NCBI GenBank assembly: GCA_033720975.1
Contig: JAWWBL010000042.1
Coordinates: 1 to 14,192 of the forward strand
Source of the DNA: JAWWBL01 sp033720975
GTDB lineage: Bacteria > Actinomycetota > Acidimicrobiia > Spongiisociales > ZC4RG35
Length of the DNA stretch: 14,192 bases
Direction: 5' to 3'
Shown: piece by piece, positions 6,750 through 14,192 of the stretch
Numbering within the stretch: position 1 is the stretch's first letter
How the letters are laid out: each line of letters opens with the position of its first letter
Notes under the pieces: model-generated
What the model was told of the DNA's origin: nothing
The model's database searches: none
What the model saw: the letters and a program-made list of their open reading frames with translations, nothing else
Translations under genes and position numbers: made by a program

Positions 6750-7352
6750 ATGCCCACCAAGTCATATCCGTTGGAAGAGGGAGGCCCAGACCGCGTCGGC
6801 CTGAGTTGGCGGAGGAAGTTTCGCGACTTTACGGTCACGGTGGACGGGCAGCGTCTCAACTCCGAGTCGTACGACATGATTGATCTCAGACAGGGCAAGA
6901 AGATGACGCTCGCCGATGGCACAGATCTCCACGTCAAGCTGGAGAAGGGGGTCTCGGGCGGACTTAAGGTGACCCGTGACTGGAAGCCACTGCCCGGATC
7001 GGCGACCCATCCTCTGACCAGGGCCAGGGGAGCCTCGATCCTCATGTTCATCATCGCTGGCCTCAACGCCGCGTTCCTGGCCCTCCTGCTCGCCACAGAA
7101 GACGTGCCGACCGTTGCCGTGGCGGCCGCCGCGGCATGGATCCTCCTCTTCGTAGTCCTTGGCGTGATGGTCCGACGAGGATCGCTGACTGCCCTTTGGA
7201 CCGGGATCGTTGTCTTTGCTGCTGACACAATCTGGCTGTTGGCTCTCGGAGCCTTTGACGTGGGCTGGGTCGTCGTGCGAGGAGCCTTGCTCATCGGCTT
7301 GTGGAAGTCGCTCCCGGCGCTACGCCAGCTGCGGCAGATCGAGGCGACTTAA
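6750..7352 (+). CDS. Uncharacterised four-helix membrane protein with soluble N-terminal domain
   Basis: I do not recognise this 200-residue protein as a named family. Residues 1-92 look soluble and beta-rich (FRDFTVTVDGQRLNSESYDM; MTLADGTDLHVKLEKG), resembling a small beta-sandwich with no cysteines. Four hydrophobic segments follow, at about 95-114, 121-141, 146-166 and 168-186, then a short charged tail. There is no signal peptide; the N-terminal domain is probably cytoplasmic. The ATG at 6750 is preceded by AGGAGAG with six bases between GGAG and the ATG, a good start signal. It is the only plus-strand gene here and stands alone, divergent from the Rieske-ThDP gene and convergent with the carboxypeptidase gene; the two stops share TTAA. 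Function is unknown; the layout suggests a membrane-anchored sensor or accessory domain, without firm support. Confidence 0.8.
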   Translation: MPTKSYPLEEGGPDRVGLSWRRKFRDFTVTVDGQRLNSESYDMIDLRQGKKMTLADGTDLHVKLEKGVSGGLKVTRDWKPLPGSATHPLTRARGASILMFIIAGLNAAFLALLLATEDVPTVAVAAAAAWILLFVVLGVMVRRGSLTALWTGIVVFAADTIWLLALGAFDVGWVVVRGALLIGLWKSLPALRQLRQIEAT

Positions 7353-8857
7353 CGGGTCGATTCCACGAAATCGCGAAGATCGGCCGACATCTTCTCCAAT
7401 GAGGGCTTGTGCACATACATCATGTGGCCCGCCTCGTAGTACTTCATCTCCACGTTCTTGCGAACCTCGGGGTCGAGGCCCATGTGGCTGAATGTGTACT
7501 CGGTGGCGAAATGGGGAGTCGCCAAGTCGTAGTAGCCGTTCGCGACCAAAACCTTCGTTCCCCTTGAACGCGAGAGCACAGCGCGCAAGCTCTCCGACGT
7601 GTCCACGTATCGGTTCTTGAAGTCTTCGTAGTCCCACTTCTCGTTCACTCTCATCGACATGATGTTGTAGATGTCGTCTGACTTGAATCCGATTTCTTCA
7701 CGCAAATAGTGGTTCAGCGTCGATGTTGCCACCCCGCCGGTGGCGTCCATGCTCGGATCGGCTTCGATGTTGTCGCCGGCAGGAACCCTGTCGATGCCCG
7801 TGTATCGCGAGTCGATTCGACCCACTGTTCTCCTCCGAGAGCGCAGGAGCTCCTTGCAGAAGCGGATGATCGAGACTCTCATGTCGTATTGGTCGATGTA
7901 GTCGCTCGACAGCCCGGTATAGGAGCTCATCCGCTCGATCACCGACTTCCGAGTCGCGTCATCGATCAAGTCACCCTTGGCAAGCGCCGACCAGTAGTCG
8001 CCCAGGGCGAAATCCTCCACCTCGTCGAGAAGCTCCCTCAGCGGCATCTCTTGGTACTCCGGAGCCAACGCGCCGTGATACCAGGCGGTTGCCGCGAACG
8101 TGGGGAGGTAGAGGGCAGCGGGTAGGTCGTTGCCCGGGTGATACAGGAACATGGGCTGCGTAGGAGTCTTGCCCCGGTACTCGACGGCCACTGTCTGGTA
8201 GTTCAGGATCGACGAGATGAGGATGATCCCGTTGAACTCGACGCCATGGGCCGCGAACAGATTGTGGGCCAATGCGGCCGCACGCAACGTGCCGTAGCTC
8301 TCACCTGCCAGGTACTTTGGTGACGCCCATCGGCCGTTCCTGTTCAGGTAGTGGATGATGAACTTGGAGAAAGCGTCGATGTCGTGGCGGAAGTGGGAGA
8401 AGTCGTCTTCCTTCTCCTTGTCCGGGATCTTGCTGAAGCCGGTGCCCAAGGCGTCGACGCAGACCACGTCCGCGACGTCGAGTATGGAGTGCTCGTTCTC
8501 GATCAAACGGCCCTGCATCCCCGACTTGAATCCCTCGTCGTCGAGCTCGAACCGCTTGGGCCCGAAGAGCCCGAGATGCAGCCAGACAGTCGAGGACCCC
8601 GGGCCGCCGTTGAAGCAGAAGAGGATGGGTCGCTCGGCGGGATCGGCTTCGTCCTCGGTGTACGAGACGTAGAAAAACTGTGCCTTGGTGTCGTTGACCT
8701 CGAAGACCTGGGTAGCCGCCTTGGCGGTATAGGACACGTTCTTGCCGCCGAATGTGCCCGAGAGTTTCTTGGCTGCCTCCTTCTCCTTGATCTCGGCAGC
8801 CTTCTTCGACTTCGCTTTGTCCTTGGCCTTTGAGCCCTTCTTGTCCTTCTTGCCCAT
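7349..8857 (-). CDS. Serine carboxypeptidase-like protein, peptidase family S10
   Basis: The 502-residue alpha/beta-hydrolase belongs to peptidase family S10, whose members remove C-terminal residues at acidic pH or act as acyltransferases. The oxyanion-hole loop is NGGPGSS (83-89), the nucleophile is Ser187 in GESYG, and the remaining triad residues are Asp444 (NGYYDLATP) and His478 (EAGHMMYVHKP). The triad is complete, so an active enzyme is expected. There is no signal peptide. Instead the first 31 residues are a run of Lys, Ala and Glu, likely helical and basic, which suggests a cytoplasmic or surface-binding location unlike typical secreted S10 enzymes. The ATG at 8857 lies 14 bp after the E2 stop and has no Shine-Dalgarno sequence, so it is probably coupled to the 2-oxoacid dehydrogenase cluster. 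The substrate is unknown. Confidence 0.9.
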   Translation of the reverse strand: MGKKDKKGSKAKDKAKSKKAAEIKEKEAAKKLSGTFGGKNVSYTAKAATQVFEVNDTKAQFFYVSYTEDEADPAERPILFCFNGGPGSSTVWLHLGLFGPKRFELDDEGFKSGMQGRLIENEHSILDVADVVCVDALGTGFSKIPDKEKEDDFSHFRHDIDAFSKFIIHYLNRNGRWASPKYLAGESYGTLRAAALAHNLFAAHGVEFNGIILISSILNYQTVAVEYRGKTPTQPMFLYHPGNDLPAALYLPTFAATAWYHGALAPEYQEMPLRELLDEVEDFALGDYWSALAKGDLIDDATRKSVIERMSSYTGLSSDYIDQYDMRVSIIRFCKELLRSRRRTVGRIDSRYTGIDRVPAGDNIEADPSMDATGGVATSTLNHYLREEIGFKSDDIYNIMSMRVNEKWDYEDFKNRYVDTSESLRAVLSRSRGTKVLVANGYYDLATPHFATEYTFSHMGLDPEVRKNVEMKYYEAGHMMYVHKPSLEKMSADLRDFVESTR

Positions 8858-8864
8858 GGCCGAA

Positions 8865-8881
8865 GGCTAGGTCAATTAGCC
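8865..8881 (-). other. Small hairpin spanning the E2 stop codon
   Basis: GGCTA and TAGCC arms with a seven-base loop can pair across the E2 stop, just before the carboxypeptidase ATG. With five base pairs and no T-tract it is not a terminator. It could modestly affect reinitiation at the next gene, or be chance. Confidence 0.2.
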
Positions 8882-10161
8882 AGGAAGAGGGCGGGCTCGG
8901 TGAGGTTCTCGATCACCAGTGCCATGAAACGCCGGCCCGTGGCGCCATCGATCACGCGGTGGTCATAGGACAGAGACAAAGGCATCACAGGAGCTATCGC
9001 TAGGTCGTTCCCGAAGACGATGGGCTTGTCCTGCGCTCGACCCACGGAGAGAATCGCGGTCGTTCCCGGCGGCACTATCGGTGTTCCGTGGCCACCACCC
9101 ACTGCCCCGATGTTGGTCACCGTGAAAGTCTGGCCGGACAACTCGTCGGGTGTGAGGGTCCTGCCCCTCGCCCCCGCTCCGAGTCGAGCGATCTCGGAGG
9201 CAAGCTCCAAGACGCCGAGGCGGTCCGCATTGGCCACGACCGCCACCATCAGCCCTTCGGGAGTGTCAACCGCGATTCCGATGTCGCGGCGGCCCCTGTA
9301 AATGAGGTGGTCGCCGTCCACAGTTGCGTTGAACTCGGGGTGAGCCTCTAGCCCTGGGAGGACCGCCTTGACGACGAGCGCCTCCATGGGAATCTTGATC
9401 CCGTGTCGGTCGGCAAGAGCCGACCTCACTTCGAGCAAGCGGGTGGCATCGACGTCGTCAAAGGTCGTCACATGCGGGATCTCCGACCAACTGCGCGACA
9501 TGTTGGCCGCAATGGTCCTGCGCACCCGCGTCATCGGAGTGCGGCGATCTTCTCGAGTTGCCGGCGCGGCCCGCTCCTTGGCAGGCTTCTCCACCGATGT
9601 CAGGTCGGGCGTGGCCGGCGGTGCGACCGGGGCGGTCTCGTCATCCCAGACGGTCGACAGGGTGATCTCCGGCTCGGCTGCCGCCGCAGCTTCGACGTCC
9701 TCCCTCGTTATTCGTCCGTCAGGGCCCGAGCCCGCGATCTCGTCCAGGTCGATCCCAAGCTCGCGTGCCATTTTCCGCACCAATGGCAGAGCTTTGGCAC
9801 CAGAAGGAGTTCGCTCTCGCTGGGGGGGCGGCATGCCGAGGTCTTCGGCCTCCTCGCTCAGTGAGCCGACGATGGGTGGGGCCTCCCGAGTCGGGGCGGC
9901 TGGCGCTGATGCCTCCATCTCCGACTCATCCCCGATGACCACTAGCACGGAGCCAACCTCCAGGGTGTCGCCTTCCGCCGCTCCGTGGCTGAGCACAGTC
10001 CCGGCCCATGGAGACGGAATCTCAACTACTGCCTTGTCTGTTTCCACTTCGACAATCGGCTGGTCCGCCTCGACCGTCTCACCTTCTGCGACCAGCCATT
10101 GCACGATGTCCGCCTCAGTGAGGCCTTCACCAATGTCCGGGAGCAGAAACTCACGGGCCAC
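8872..10161 (-). CDS. 2-oxoacid dehydrogenase E2 (dihydrolipoyl acyltransferase)
   Basis: The 429-residue E2 core of a 2-oxoacid dehydrogenase complex transfers the acyl group from E1-bound ThDP to CoA through a lipoyl arm. One lipoyl domain spans about 1-78, with the lipoylated lysine K43 in ETDKAVVEI. A peripheral-subunit-binding domain (KALPLVRKMARELGIDLDEI onward) covers about 123-158. The catalytic domain from about 205 ends with SYDHRVIDG, giving His401 and Asp405. Pro/Ala-rich linkers join the domains. The start is the GTG at 10161: GGAGG lies four bases upstream, it shares one base with the E1-beta stop (TAGTG), and it places REFLLPDIGEG at the N terminus as in all E2 proteins. A longer in-frame start at 10299 would lie inside E1-beta. 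Substrate (pyruvate or branched-chain) is not settled by the sequence. Confidence 0.93.
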   Translation of the reverse strand: MAREFLLPDIGEGLTEADIVQWLVAEGETVEADQPIVEVETDKAVVEIPSPWAGTVLSHGAAEGDTLEVGSVLVVIGDESEMEASAPAAPTREAPPIVGSLSEEAEDLGMPPPQRERTPSGAKALPLVRKMARELGIDLDEIAGSGPDGRITREDVEAAAAAEPEITLSTVWDDETAPVAPPATPDLTSVEKPAKERAAPATREDRRTPMTRVRRTIAANMSRSWSEIPHVTTFDDVDATRLLEVRSALADRHGIKIPMEALVVKAVLPGLEAHPEFNATVDGDHLIYRGRRDIGIAVDTPEGLMVAVVANADRLGVLELASEIARLGAGARGRTLTPDELSGQTFTVTNIGAVGGGHGTPIVPPGTTAILSVGRAQDKPIVFGNDLAIAPVMPLSLSYDHRVIDGATGRRFMALVIENLTEPALFLAN

Positions 10162-11138
10162 TATTCCTCCAAAACCTTGCGCGCTGCGTTCACGATTCGC
10201 TCTGCTGATGGAAGGTAGTGCCCTTCGGAGAGCTTCAGGGGAAACACGGTGTCCCATCCCGTTACTCGGCTCACAGGCGCCTTCAGGTCGTAGAGGCATC
10301 GCTCCTGGATCGAAGCGGCGATCTCGCCGGCCAAACCGCCGGTTAGCGGCGCCTCGTGCACCACCACCGCGCGACCGGTCTTCGACACCGACTCGGCCAT
10401 ACCCGACCGGTCTAAGGGTGACAGGGTTCGGACGTCCAACACTTCGACGGACACGCCGACCGCCTCCAGTTGAGATGCGGCCTGGCGGGTCTCCTTCATC
10501 ATCGCCCCCCAGGAGATCAACGTCAGGTCGGTCCCCGACCGCTCCACGCGGACCGGTCCAATCTCGATCTCATAAGCACCTTCGGGCACATCCTCCTTCA
10601 CCGCGCGATAGAGCCTGATCGGCTCGAGGAAGACCACGGGATCGGGGTCGTTGATGGCCGCAAGCAACAACCCCTTGGCGTCACGAGGCGTGGAAGGCAC
10701 AACCACCTTGAGACCTGGCACATGCACGTATACGGCTTCCATCGACTCCGAGTGGTGCTCGGCCGCGCCTATTCCGCCGCCATAGGGGATCCGTATGACG
10801 AGAGGGGCAGTGAATCGGTGGCTCGAGCGGTTTCGTATTCGCGCTATGTGGTTGACGATCTGGTCGTAGGCCGGATAAGAGAAACCCATGAACTGGATTT
10901 CAGCCACAGGCCGCATCCCGGCGACGGCCATCCCAAAGGCCGCCCCCGCGATCCCCGATTCGGCTACAGGGGTGTCGTACACGCGATCGGGGCCGTACTT
11001 CTCTCTCAGGCCATCGGTGATGCGGAACACCCCACCTGCCCTACCCACATCCTCCCCGAGAAGCAGCACCCTCTCGTCGCCTGAAAGGGCAGTGTCCAGG
11101 GCACCGTTGAGCGCCTGAGCAAGCGTGAGCTGGCTCAC
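10161..11138 (-). CDS. 2-oxoacid (pyruvate type) dehydrogenase E1 beta subunit
   Basis: The 325-residue beta subunit of the heterotetrameric E1 decarboxylates a 2-oxoacid with ThDP and passes the acyl group to the E2 lipoyl arm. An N-terminal pyrimidine-binding domain carries LLLGEDVGRAGGVFR (25-39) and DTPVAESGIAGAAFGMA (55-71), including the glutamate that activates ThDP. The conserved His-His-Ser-Glu-Ser stretch and HVPGLKVVVPSTP follow. A transketolase C-terminal domain (SGTDLTLISWGAMM onward) completes it. Length is normal. The GTG start at 11138 has GGAGG seven bases upstream and overlaps the E1-alpha stop by four bases (GTGA). The tight packing with E1-alpha and E2 confirms one complex. 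Pyruvate is more likely than branched-chain 2-oxoacids, judging from the alpha subunit. Confidence 0.93.
   Translation of the reverse strand: MSQLTLAQALNGALDTALSGDERVLLLGEDVGRAGGVFRITDGLREKYGPDRVYDTPVAESGIAGAAFGMAVAGMRPVAEIQFMGFSYPAYDQIVNHIARIRNRSSHRFTAPLVIRIPYGGGIGAAEHHSESMEAVYVHVPGLKVVVPSTPRDAKGLLLAAINDPDPVVFLEPIRLYRAVKEDVPEGAYEIEIGPVRVERSGTDLTLISWGAMMKETRQAASQLEAVGVSVEVLDVRTLSPLDRSGMAESVSKTGRAVVVHEAPLTGGLAGEIAASIQERCLYDLKAPVSRVTGWDTVFPLKLSEGHYLPSAERIVNAARKVLEE
10166..10170 (-). promoter_or_regulatory. Ribosome binding site deciding the E2 start
   Basis: GGAGG on the minus strand lies four bases before the GTG at 10161 and within the last codons of E1-beta. It selects this start over an upstream in-frame ATG at 10299 that would add 46 residues translated from inside E1-beta. 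Confidence 0.7.
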
Positions 11139-12151
11139 CGACCGGCCTCCAGTTGCTCTCGGAGCGCCTCGGTGGGACGGGCATACACCCGTTCCAACAT
11201 TTCATCGAAGGTCGGAGGGGGCAGGGCCTCAGCCCACGAAACCGCCTCCTCTATCGCAGAGGAGGCTCGTTCCTCGAGCTCCTGTTGCCACTCAGAAGTC
11301 CACAGCCCGGCTCTCTCCAACAAGAGCCGGATGCGCAACAGTGGATCGCGTTCCTCCCACTCCTCAGCTTCATCGCGATCCCTGTATCGAGCTGGGTCGT
11401 CGGCGGTGGTATGGGGACCCAGCCGGTAGGTGACGGCTTCGATGAGTGACGGGCCTTCCCCGGAACGAGCCCTCTCTACCGCCCTTGCCGTGACGAGAAG
11501 AGTCGCCACGACATCGTTTCCGTCGACTCGGACTCCGGGCATGCCGTAGGCATCTGCTTTCGCAGCAATAGTCTCGCTACGCGTCTGCTCCTCCACCGGA
11601 TAAGAGATTGCATATCCATTGTTCTGGCAGAAGAAGACGATCGGCGTCTGGTACACCGCGGCAAAGTTCATCGCCTCGTGAAAGTCCCCCTCAGAGGTTG
11701 CACCGTCACCAAACGACGTAAGGGCAATACGGCCGGTTCCCTTCAAAGCCTCTGCCCAGGCAAGGCCCACGGCGTGGATCATGTGCCCACCCACCGTTAT
11801 CGAAGGAGGCAGCACGTTGACTCCGTCCGGCAGACGACCCCCGATCTCGTGGCCCCGTCTCCCCGCAATCAGCAGTCGCCACGGATAGCCAACTGACCAA
11901 TTGAGCGCCGCATCCCTATAGGTTGCTGCCACCCAGTCGCCTTCCGCCAACGCGGAGGCGGCACCTATCTGAGCGGCTTCCTGACCCCGGAAAGGCGCGT
12001 AAGTGGCAAGCCTCCCCTGCCGCTGCATCGCCATCGACTTGTCGTCGTAGGTTCTCGCCTCCACCATTCGTGCGTAGAGATCGCGAACGACTTCGACCTC
12101 AATCGGCAAATCGTCGGCGGTGGTGCCGTCAGGGCGAACAAAGGACAGCAT
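11135..12151 (-). CDS. pdhA: 2-oxoacid dehydrogenase E1 alpha subunit, pyruvate type
   Basis: The 338-residue alpha subunit of heterotetrameric E1 binds the ThDP pyrophosphate and Mg. GDG at 148-150 (SFGDGATSEGDFHEAMNF) and NN at 177-178 (FFCQNNGYAIS) form the ThDP motif. The stretch MQRQGRLATYAPFRGQEAAQ (41-60) and the RGH at 99-101 resemble Gram-positive PdhA more than branched-chain BkdA, so pyruvate is the favoured substrate. YRLGPHTTADDPARYR near 250 is the conserved phosphorylation-loop region. The ATG at 12151 follows the ftsK stop by 33 bp and has no good Shine-Dalgarno sequence; a TAGCGT -10-like hexamer in the gap lacks a -35 partner. The E1-beta start overlaps its end. No E3 gene lies nearby. 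Confidence 0.9.
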   Translation of the reverse strand: MLSFVRPDGTTADDLPIEVEVVRDLYARMVEARTYDDKSMAMQRQGRLATYAPFRGQEAAQIGAASALAEGDWVAATYRDAALNWSVGYPWRLLIAGRRGHEIGGRLPDGVNVLPPSITVGGHMIHAVGLAWAEALKGTGRIALTSFGDGATSEGDFHEAMNFAAVYQTPIVFFCQNNGYAISYPVEEQTRSETIAAKADAYGMPGVRVDGNDVVATLLVTARAVERARSGEGPSLIEAVTYRLGPHTTADDPARYRDRDEAEEWEERDPLLRIRLLLERAGLWTSEWQQELEERASSAIEEAVSWAEALPPPTFDEMLERVYARPTEALREQLEAGR

Positions 12152-12184
12152 GGATGGCGCGGAACGCTAACGCTTCAGGGTGAT

Positions 12185-14192
12185 CTAGACCGAAGTGCGC
12201 TCGGCTTCCAGGAGCTCCTCGAGCTCATCAACGGTCATCAGGACATCACGCGCCTTGCTCCCCACCGACGGGCCAACCACTCCCTTCATCTCCAGGGAGT
12301 CCATGACCCGACCAGCCCTTGCGAATCCGATTCGAAGCTTGCGTTGGAGCATCGACGTCGAACCGAGTTGGGAACGCACGACGAGTTCCATCGCTTGGCG
12401 TACGAGCTCGGCATCCTCGTCATCATCCTCATCGGTTCGCGCCGCCGCGGCGGCAGCTGCTGCCTCGAGGACGGCCTTGTCCTCGTACTTCGCCTCGCGC
12501 TGGGACTTGACCCAGTCGACCACGGCGCGGATCTCGGACTCGCGCACCCATGAGCCCTGGATTCGCTGGGGACGGGGCTCGAGAGCCGTGACCACGAGCA
12601 TGTCTCCCATTCCCACGAGCTTCTCGGCTCCCGACCCGTCGATGATGACCCGAGAATCGGTCTGGGACGCCACGCTGAAGGCCAACCGGCTGGGCACGTT
12701 TGCCTTGATGACGCCGGTTATCACGTCGACCGAGGGTCTCTGGGTGGCTATCACGAGATGTATTCCGACGGCCCGCGCCATCTGTGCGATCCTGACTATC
12801 GACTCCTCCACCTCCCGGCCCGCCACCAGCATCAGGTCGTTCAACTCGTCGATCAAAATCACGATGAAGGGGAACCTGTCGAACCCGTCGCGATCGAGAT
12901 CGCCGGCGTCCCACTTCTCCCGATAGCCCTCGATGTCACGCACCTTGGCGTCCGCGAGGAGGTCGTAGCGTCGGTCCATCTCGGCCACTGCCCACTTCAG
13001 GGCTTCGTTGGCCTTCTTCGGGTTGGTTATCACCCGGGTCAGCAAATGAGGTACTCCGTTGTATTGGCCAAGCTCGACCCGCTTGGGGTCGACCATGATC
13101 AGACGCACGTCGTCGGGGTGGGTCCTCATCAGGAGCGATGTCACGATCGAGTTGATGCAGGAGGACTTGCCCGCGCCGGTGGCACCGGCGATCAGGGCGT
13201 GGGGAAGCTCCGAGAGGTTCAGCAGCTTCGGCTGGCCCGAGATGTCCATACCCAGCCCCACGGTGAGCGGGGACCGGGCCAATTCGGCTTCCGGGCTGGC
13301 GAGGATGTCGCCGAGCGACACCAGTCTCCGTTTCAGGTTCGGGACTTCCACGCCGATCGCGGACTTCCCGGGGATCGGCACCAGAAGGCGCACATCAGGG
13401 GTGGCCAGGGCGTAGGCGATGTCGTGAGAGAGATTCGATACCCGATTGACCTTCACCCCAGGTGCCAACTCGATCTCGTATCGCGTGACCGTGGGACCGG
13501 GGACGATCTTGGTGAGAGTGGCGTCGACACCGTGTTGGAGAAGGGTGTCTTCCAACTGACGGGCGGTCTCCTCGAGGGAGCGTTTGTTGACCTCGCCGCC
13601 CGTGCCCCCCTCCAGCAGCGAAAGGGGTGGTAGCTCGTAATCCGTAGACGAGAGGTCGATCGTCCGCACCACCGGTGTCTTCACCGCCGCCTTGGGCTCA
13701 GGAGCTGGCTTCGGGGCGGCGCCCTGCGTTTTGGGACTGGGCTTCTTCTGATGCTTGCCCCGCGTTGGGGTAAGAACGTCTGCAGGCGTCACCCTCAAGA
13801 CGGGAGCCGAGCTGGCCTGGGCCCGGACGGTGGCGGTGCGGGCTAGTGCCCGAGCCGACCGCCACAGCTCGGCAACTCCCCGGAACAACTCCCGGACGGT
13901 GGTCTTGGTCATGATGAGCACGCCCATCCCAATCGCAGACGCCAGGATCACAAAAGTGCCCCAATGGCCCAGGAGACGCCTCATCGGGAAGGCGATGAGA
14001 GCGCCGACCGCACCGCCCCGCTCCTGAACGAGCTCGATATTGGGTCTGAGCGACACGGCACCGGTGAGGAGGTGGAAGAGGGCGAGAGTCCCGATGAAGG
14101 TGGTGACGCCGCCGACGACGAGACGCCGCGCGCCGTCCCGTGGCTTGCCCACTATCAGAGCCAACCCAATTCCGAGCAGCGCAACCGGAAGA
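12185..14192 (-). CDS. ftsK: FtsK/SpoIIIE DNA translocase, 5' end beyond the window
   Basis: This membrane-anchored ATPase pumps chromosomal DNA through the division septum. The frame stays open to the window edge and the missing part lies upstream. The visible 668 residues begin inside a hydrophobic segment (LPVALLGIG, then LALIVG from a TTG codon at 14164). Numbering from that codon, two further membrane segments lie at about 14-33 and 68-86. A Pro/Lys-rich linker follows to about 165. The alpha and beta motor domains carry Walker A GATGAGKSS (327-335), Walker B ILIDE (436-440) and the ATQRPSVDVITG motif (473-484). An Ala/Asp-rich linker (568-586) leads to the winged-helix gamma domain (584-645), which reads polarity sequences. 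The TTG at 14164 could be called as a start, but the hydrophobic stretch before it argues for truncation. The stop is TAG; pdhA follows after 33 bp. Confidence 0.93.
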   Translation of the reverse strand, partial: LPVALLGIGLALIVGKPRDGARRLVVGGVTTFIGTLALFHLLTGAVSLRPNIELVQERGGAVGALIAFPMRRLLGHWGTFVILASAIGMGVLIMTKTTVRELFRGVAELWRSARALARTATVRAQASSAPVLRVTPADVLTPTRGKHQKKPSPKTQGAAPKPAPEPKAAVKTPVVRTIDLSSTDYELPPLSLLEGGTGGEVNKRSLEETARQLEDTLLQHGVDATLTKIVPGPTVTRYEIELAPGVKVNRVSNLSHDIAYALATPDVRLLVPIPGKSAIGVEVPNLKRRLVSLGDILASPEAELARSPLTVGLGMDISGQPKLLNLSELPHALIAGATGAGKSSCINSIVTSLLMRTHPDDVRLIMVDPKRVELGQYNGVPHLLTRVITNPKKANEALKWAVAEMDRRYDLLADAKVRDIEGYREKWDAGDLDRDGFDRFPFIVILIDELNDLMLVAGREVEESIVRIAQMARAVGIHLVIATQRPSVDVITGVIKANVPSRLAFSVASQTDSRVIIDGSGAEKLVGMGDMLVVTALEPRPQRIQGSWVRESEIRAVVDWVKSQREAKYEDKAVLEAAAAAAAARTDEDDDEDAELVRQAMELVVRSQLGSTSMLQRKLRIGFARAGRVMDSLEMKGVVGPSVGSKARDVLMTVDELEELLEAERTSV

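Noticed and set aside
8738..8740. GTG at codon 41 as an alternative carboxypeptidase start
   Set aside because: It would remove the GTFGGKN strand that precedes the conserved SYTA segment in S10 homologues, and it has no ribosome binding site.
10162..10299. A 46-residue N-terminal extension of E2 from an upstream ATG
   Set aside because: It would lie wholly inside E1-beta, matches no E2 sequence, and the GTG at 10161 has its own GGAGG and places the lipoyl domain correctly.
9368..10618. A 416-codon open frame on the plus strand
   Set aside because: It is antisense to E2 and E1-beta, rich in Ser, Arg and Pro with no recognisable domain. It is explained by the high GC content keeping the opposite frame free of stops.
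12758..13633. A 291-codon open frame on the plus strand opposite ftsK
   Set aside because: ftsK motifs are complete on the other strand; this frame shows no family motif and no good ribosome binding site was evident.
14162..14164. TTG as the real start of the FtsK protein
   Set aside because: The frame continues upstream to the window edge with a hydrophobic stretch typical of an FtsK membrane helix, so the gene is better read as truncated by the window.

Overview
The window is GC-rich and almost fully coding. It holds twelve genes: eleven on the minus strand and one on the plus strand. GTG starts are common, overlaps of one to sixteen bases are frequent, and the housekeeping genes read as actinobacterial. 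I infer an actinomycetote, possibly an uncultured Acidimicrobiia-like lineage. The lineage is uncertain because no rRNA or tRNA is present.

Read along the minus strand from high to low coordinates, the layout is as follows. (1) An FtsK/SpoIIIE DNA translocase gene enters from beyond the window edge. It is followed closely by a 2-oxoacid dehydrogenase cluster of E1-alpha, E1-beta and E2 (pyruvate type most likely) and by a serine carboxypeptidase of family S10. (2) A plus-strand gene for a four-helix membrane protein converges on the carboxypeptidase gene; the two stop codons share the bases TTAA. (3) After a 152-bp divergent intergenic region comes a gene for an unusual 652-residue protein in which a Rieske [2Fe-2S] domain is joined to a complete pyruvate-oxidase-like ThDP enzyme. 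Then come an archaeal-type (type II) glyceraldehyde-3-phosphate dehydrogenase homologue and an 84-residue protein of unknown function. (4) The window ends with the tightly packed set rimO, cinA and thpR.

Functionally, ftsK, rimO, cinA and thpR look like an actinobacterial housekeeping neighbourhood into which a carbon-metabolism block has been placed. Two separate pyruvate-consuming enzymes (the PDH E1/E2 components and the Rieske-ThDP protein) lie in that block next to a GAPDH homologue, which suggests a node around triose phosphate, pyruvate and acetyl units. No E3 (dihydrolipoamide dehydrogenase) gene is present, so it must be supplied from elsewhere.

The most unusual item is the Rieske-ThDP fusion and its likely operon with the archaeal-type GAPDH and the small protein. 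I saw no CRISPR array, insertion sequence, tRNA, rRNA, phage gene or convincing rho-independent terminator.
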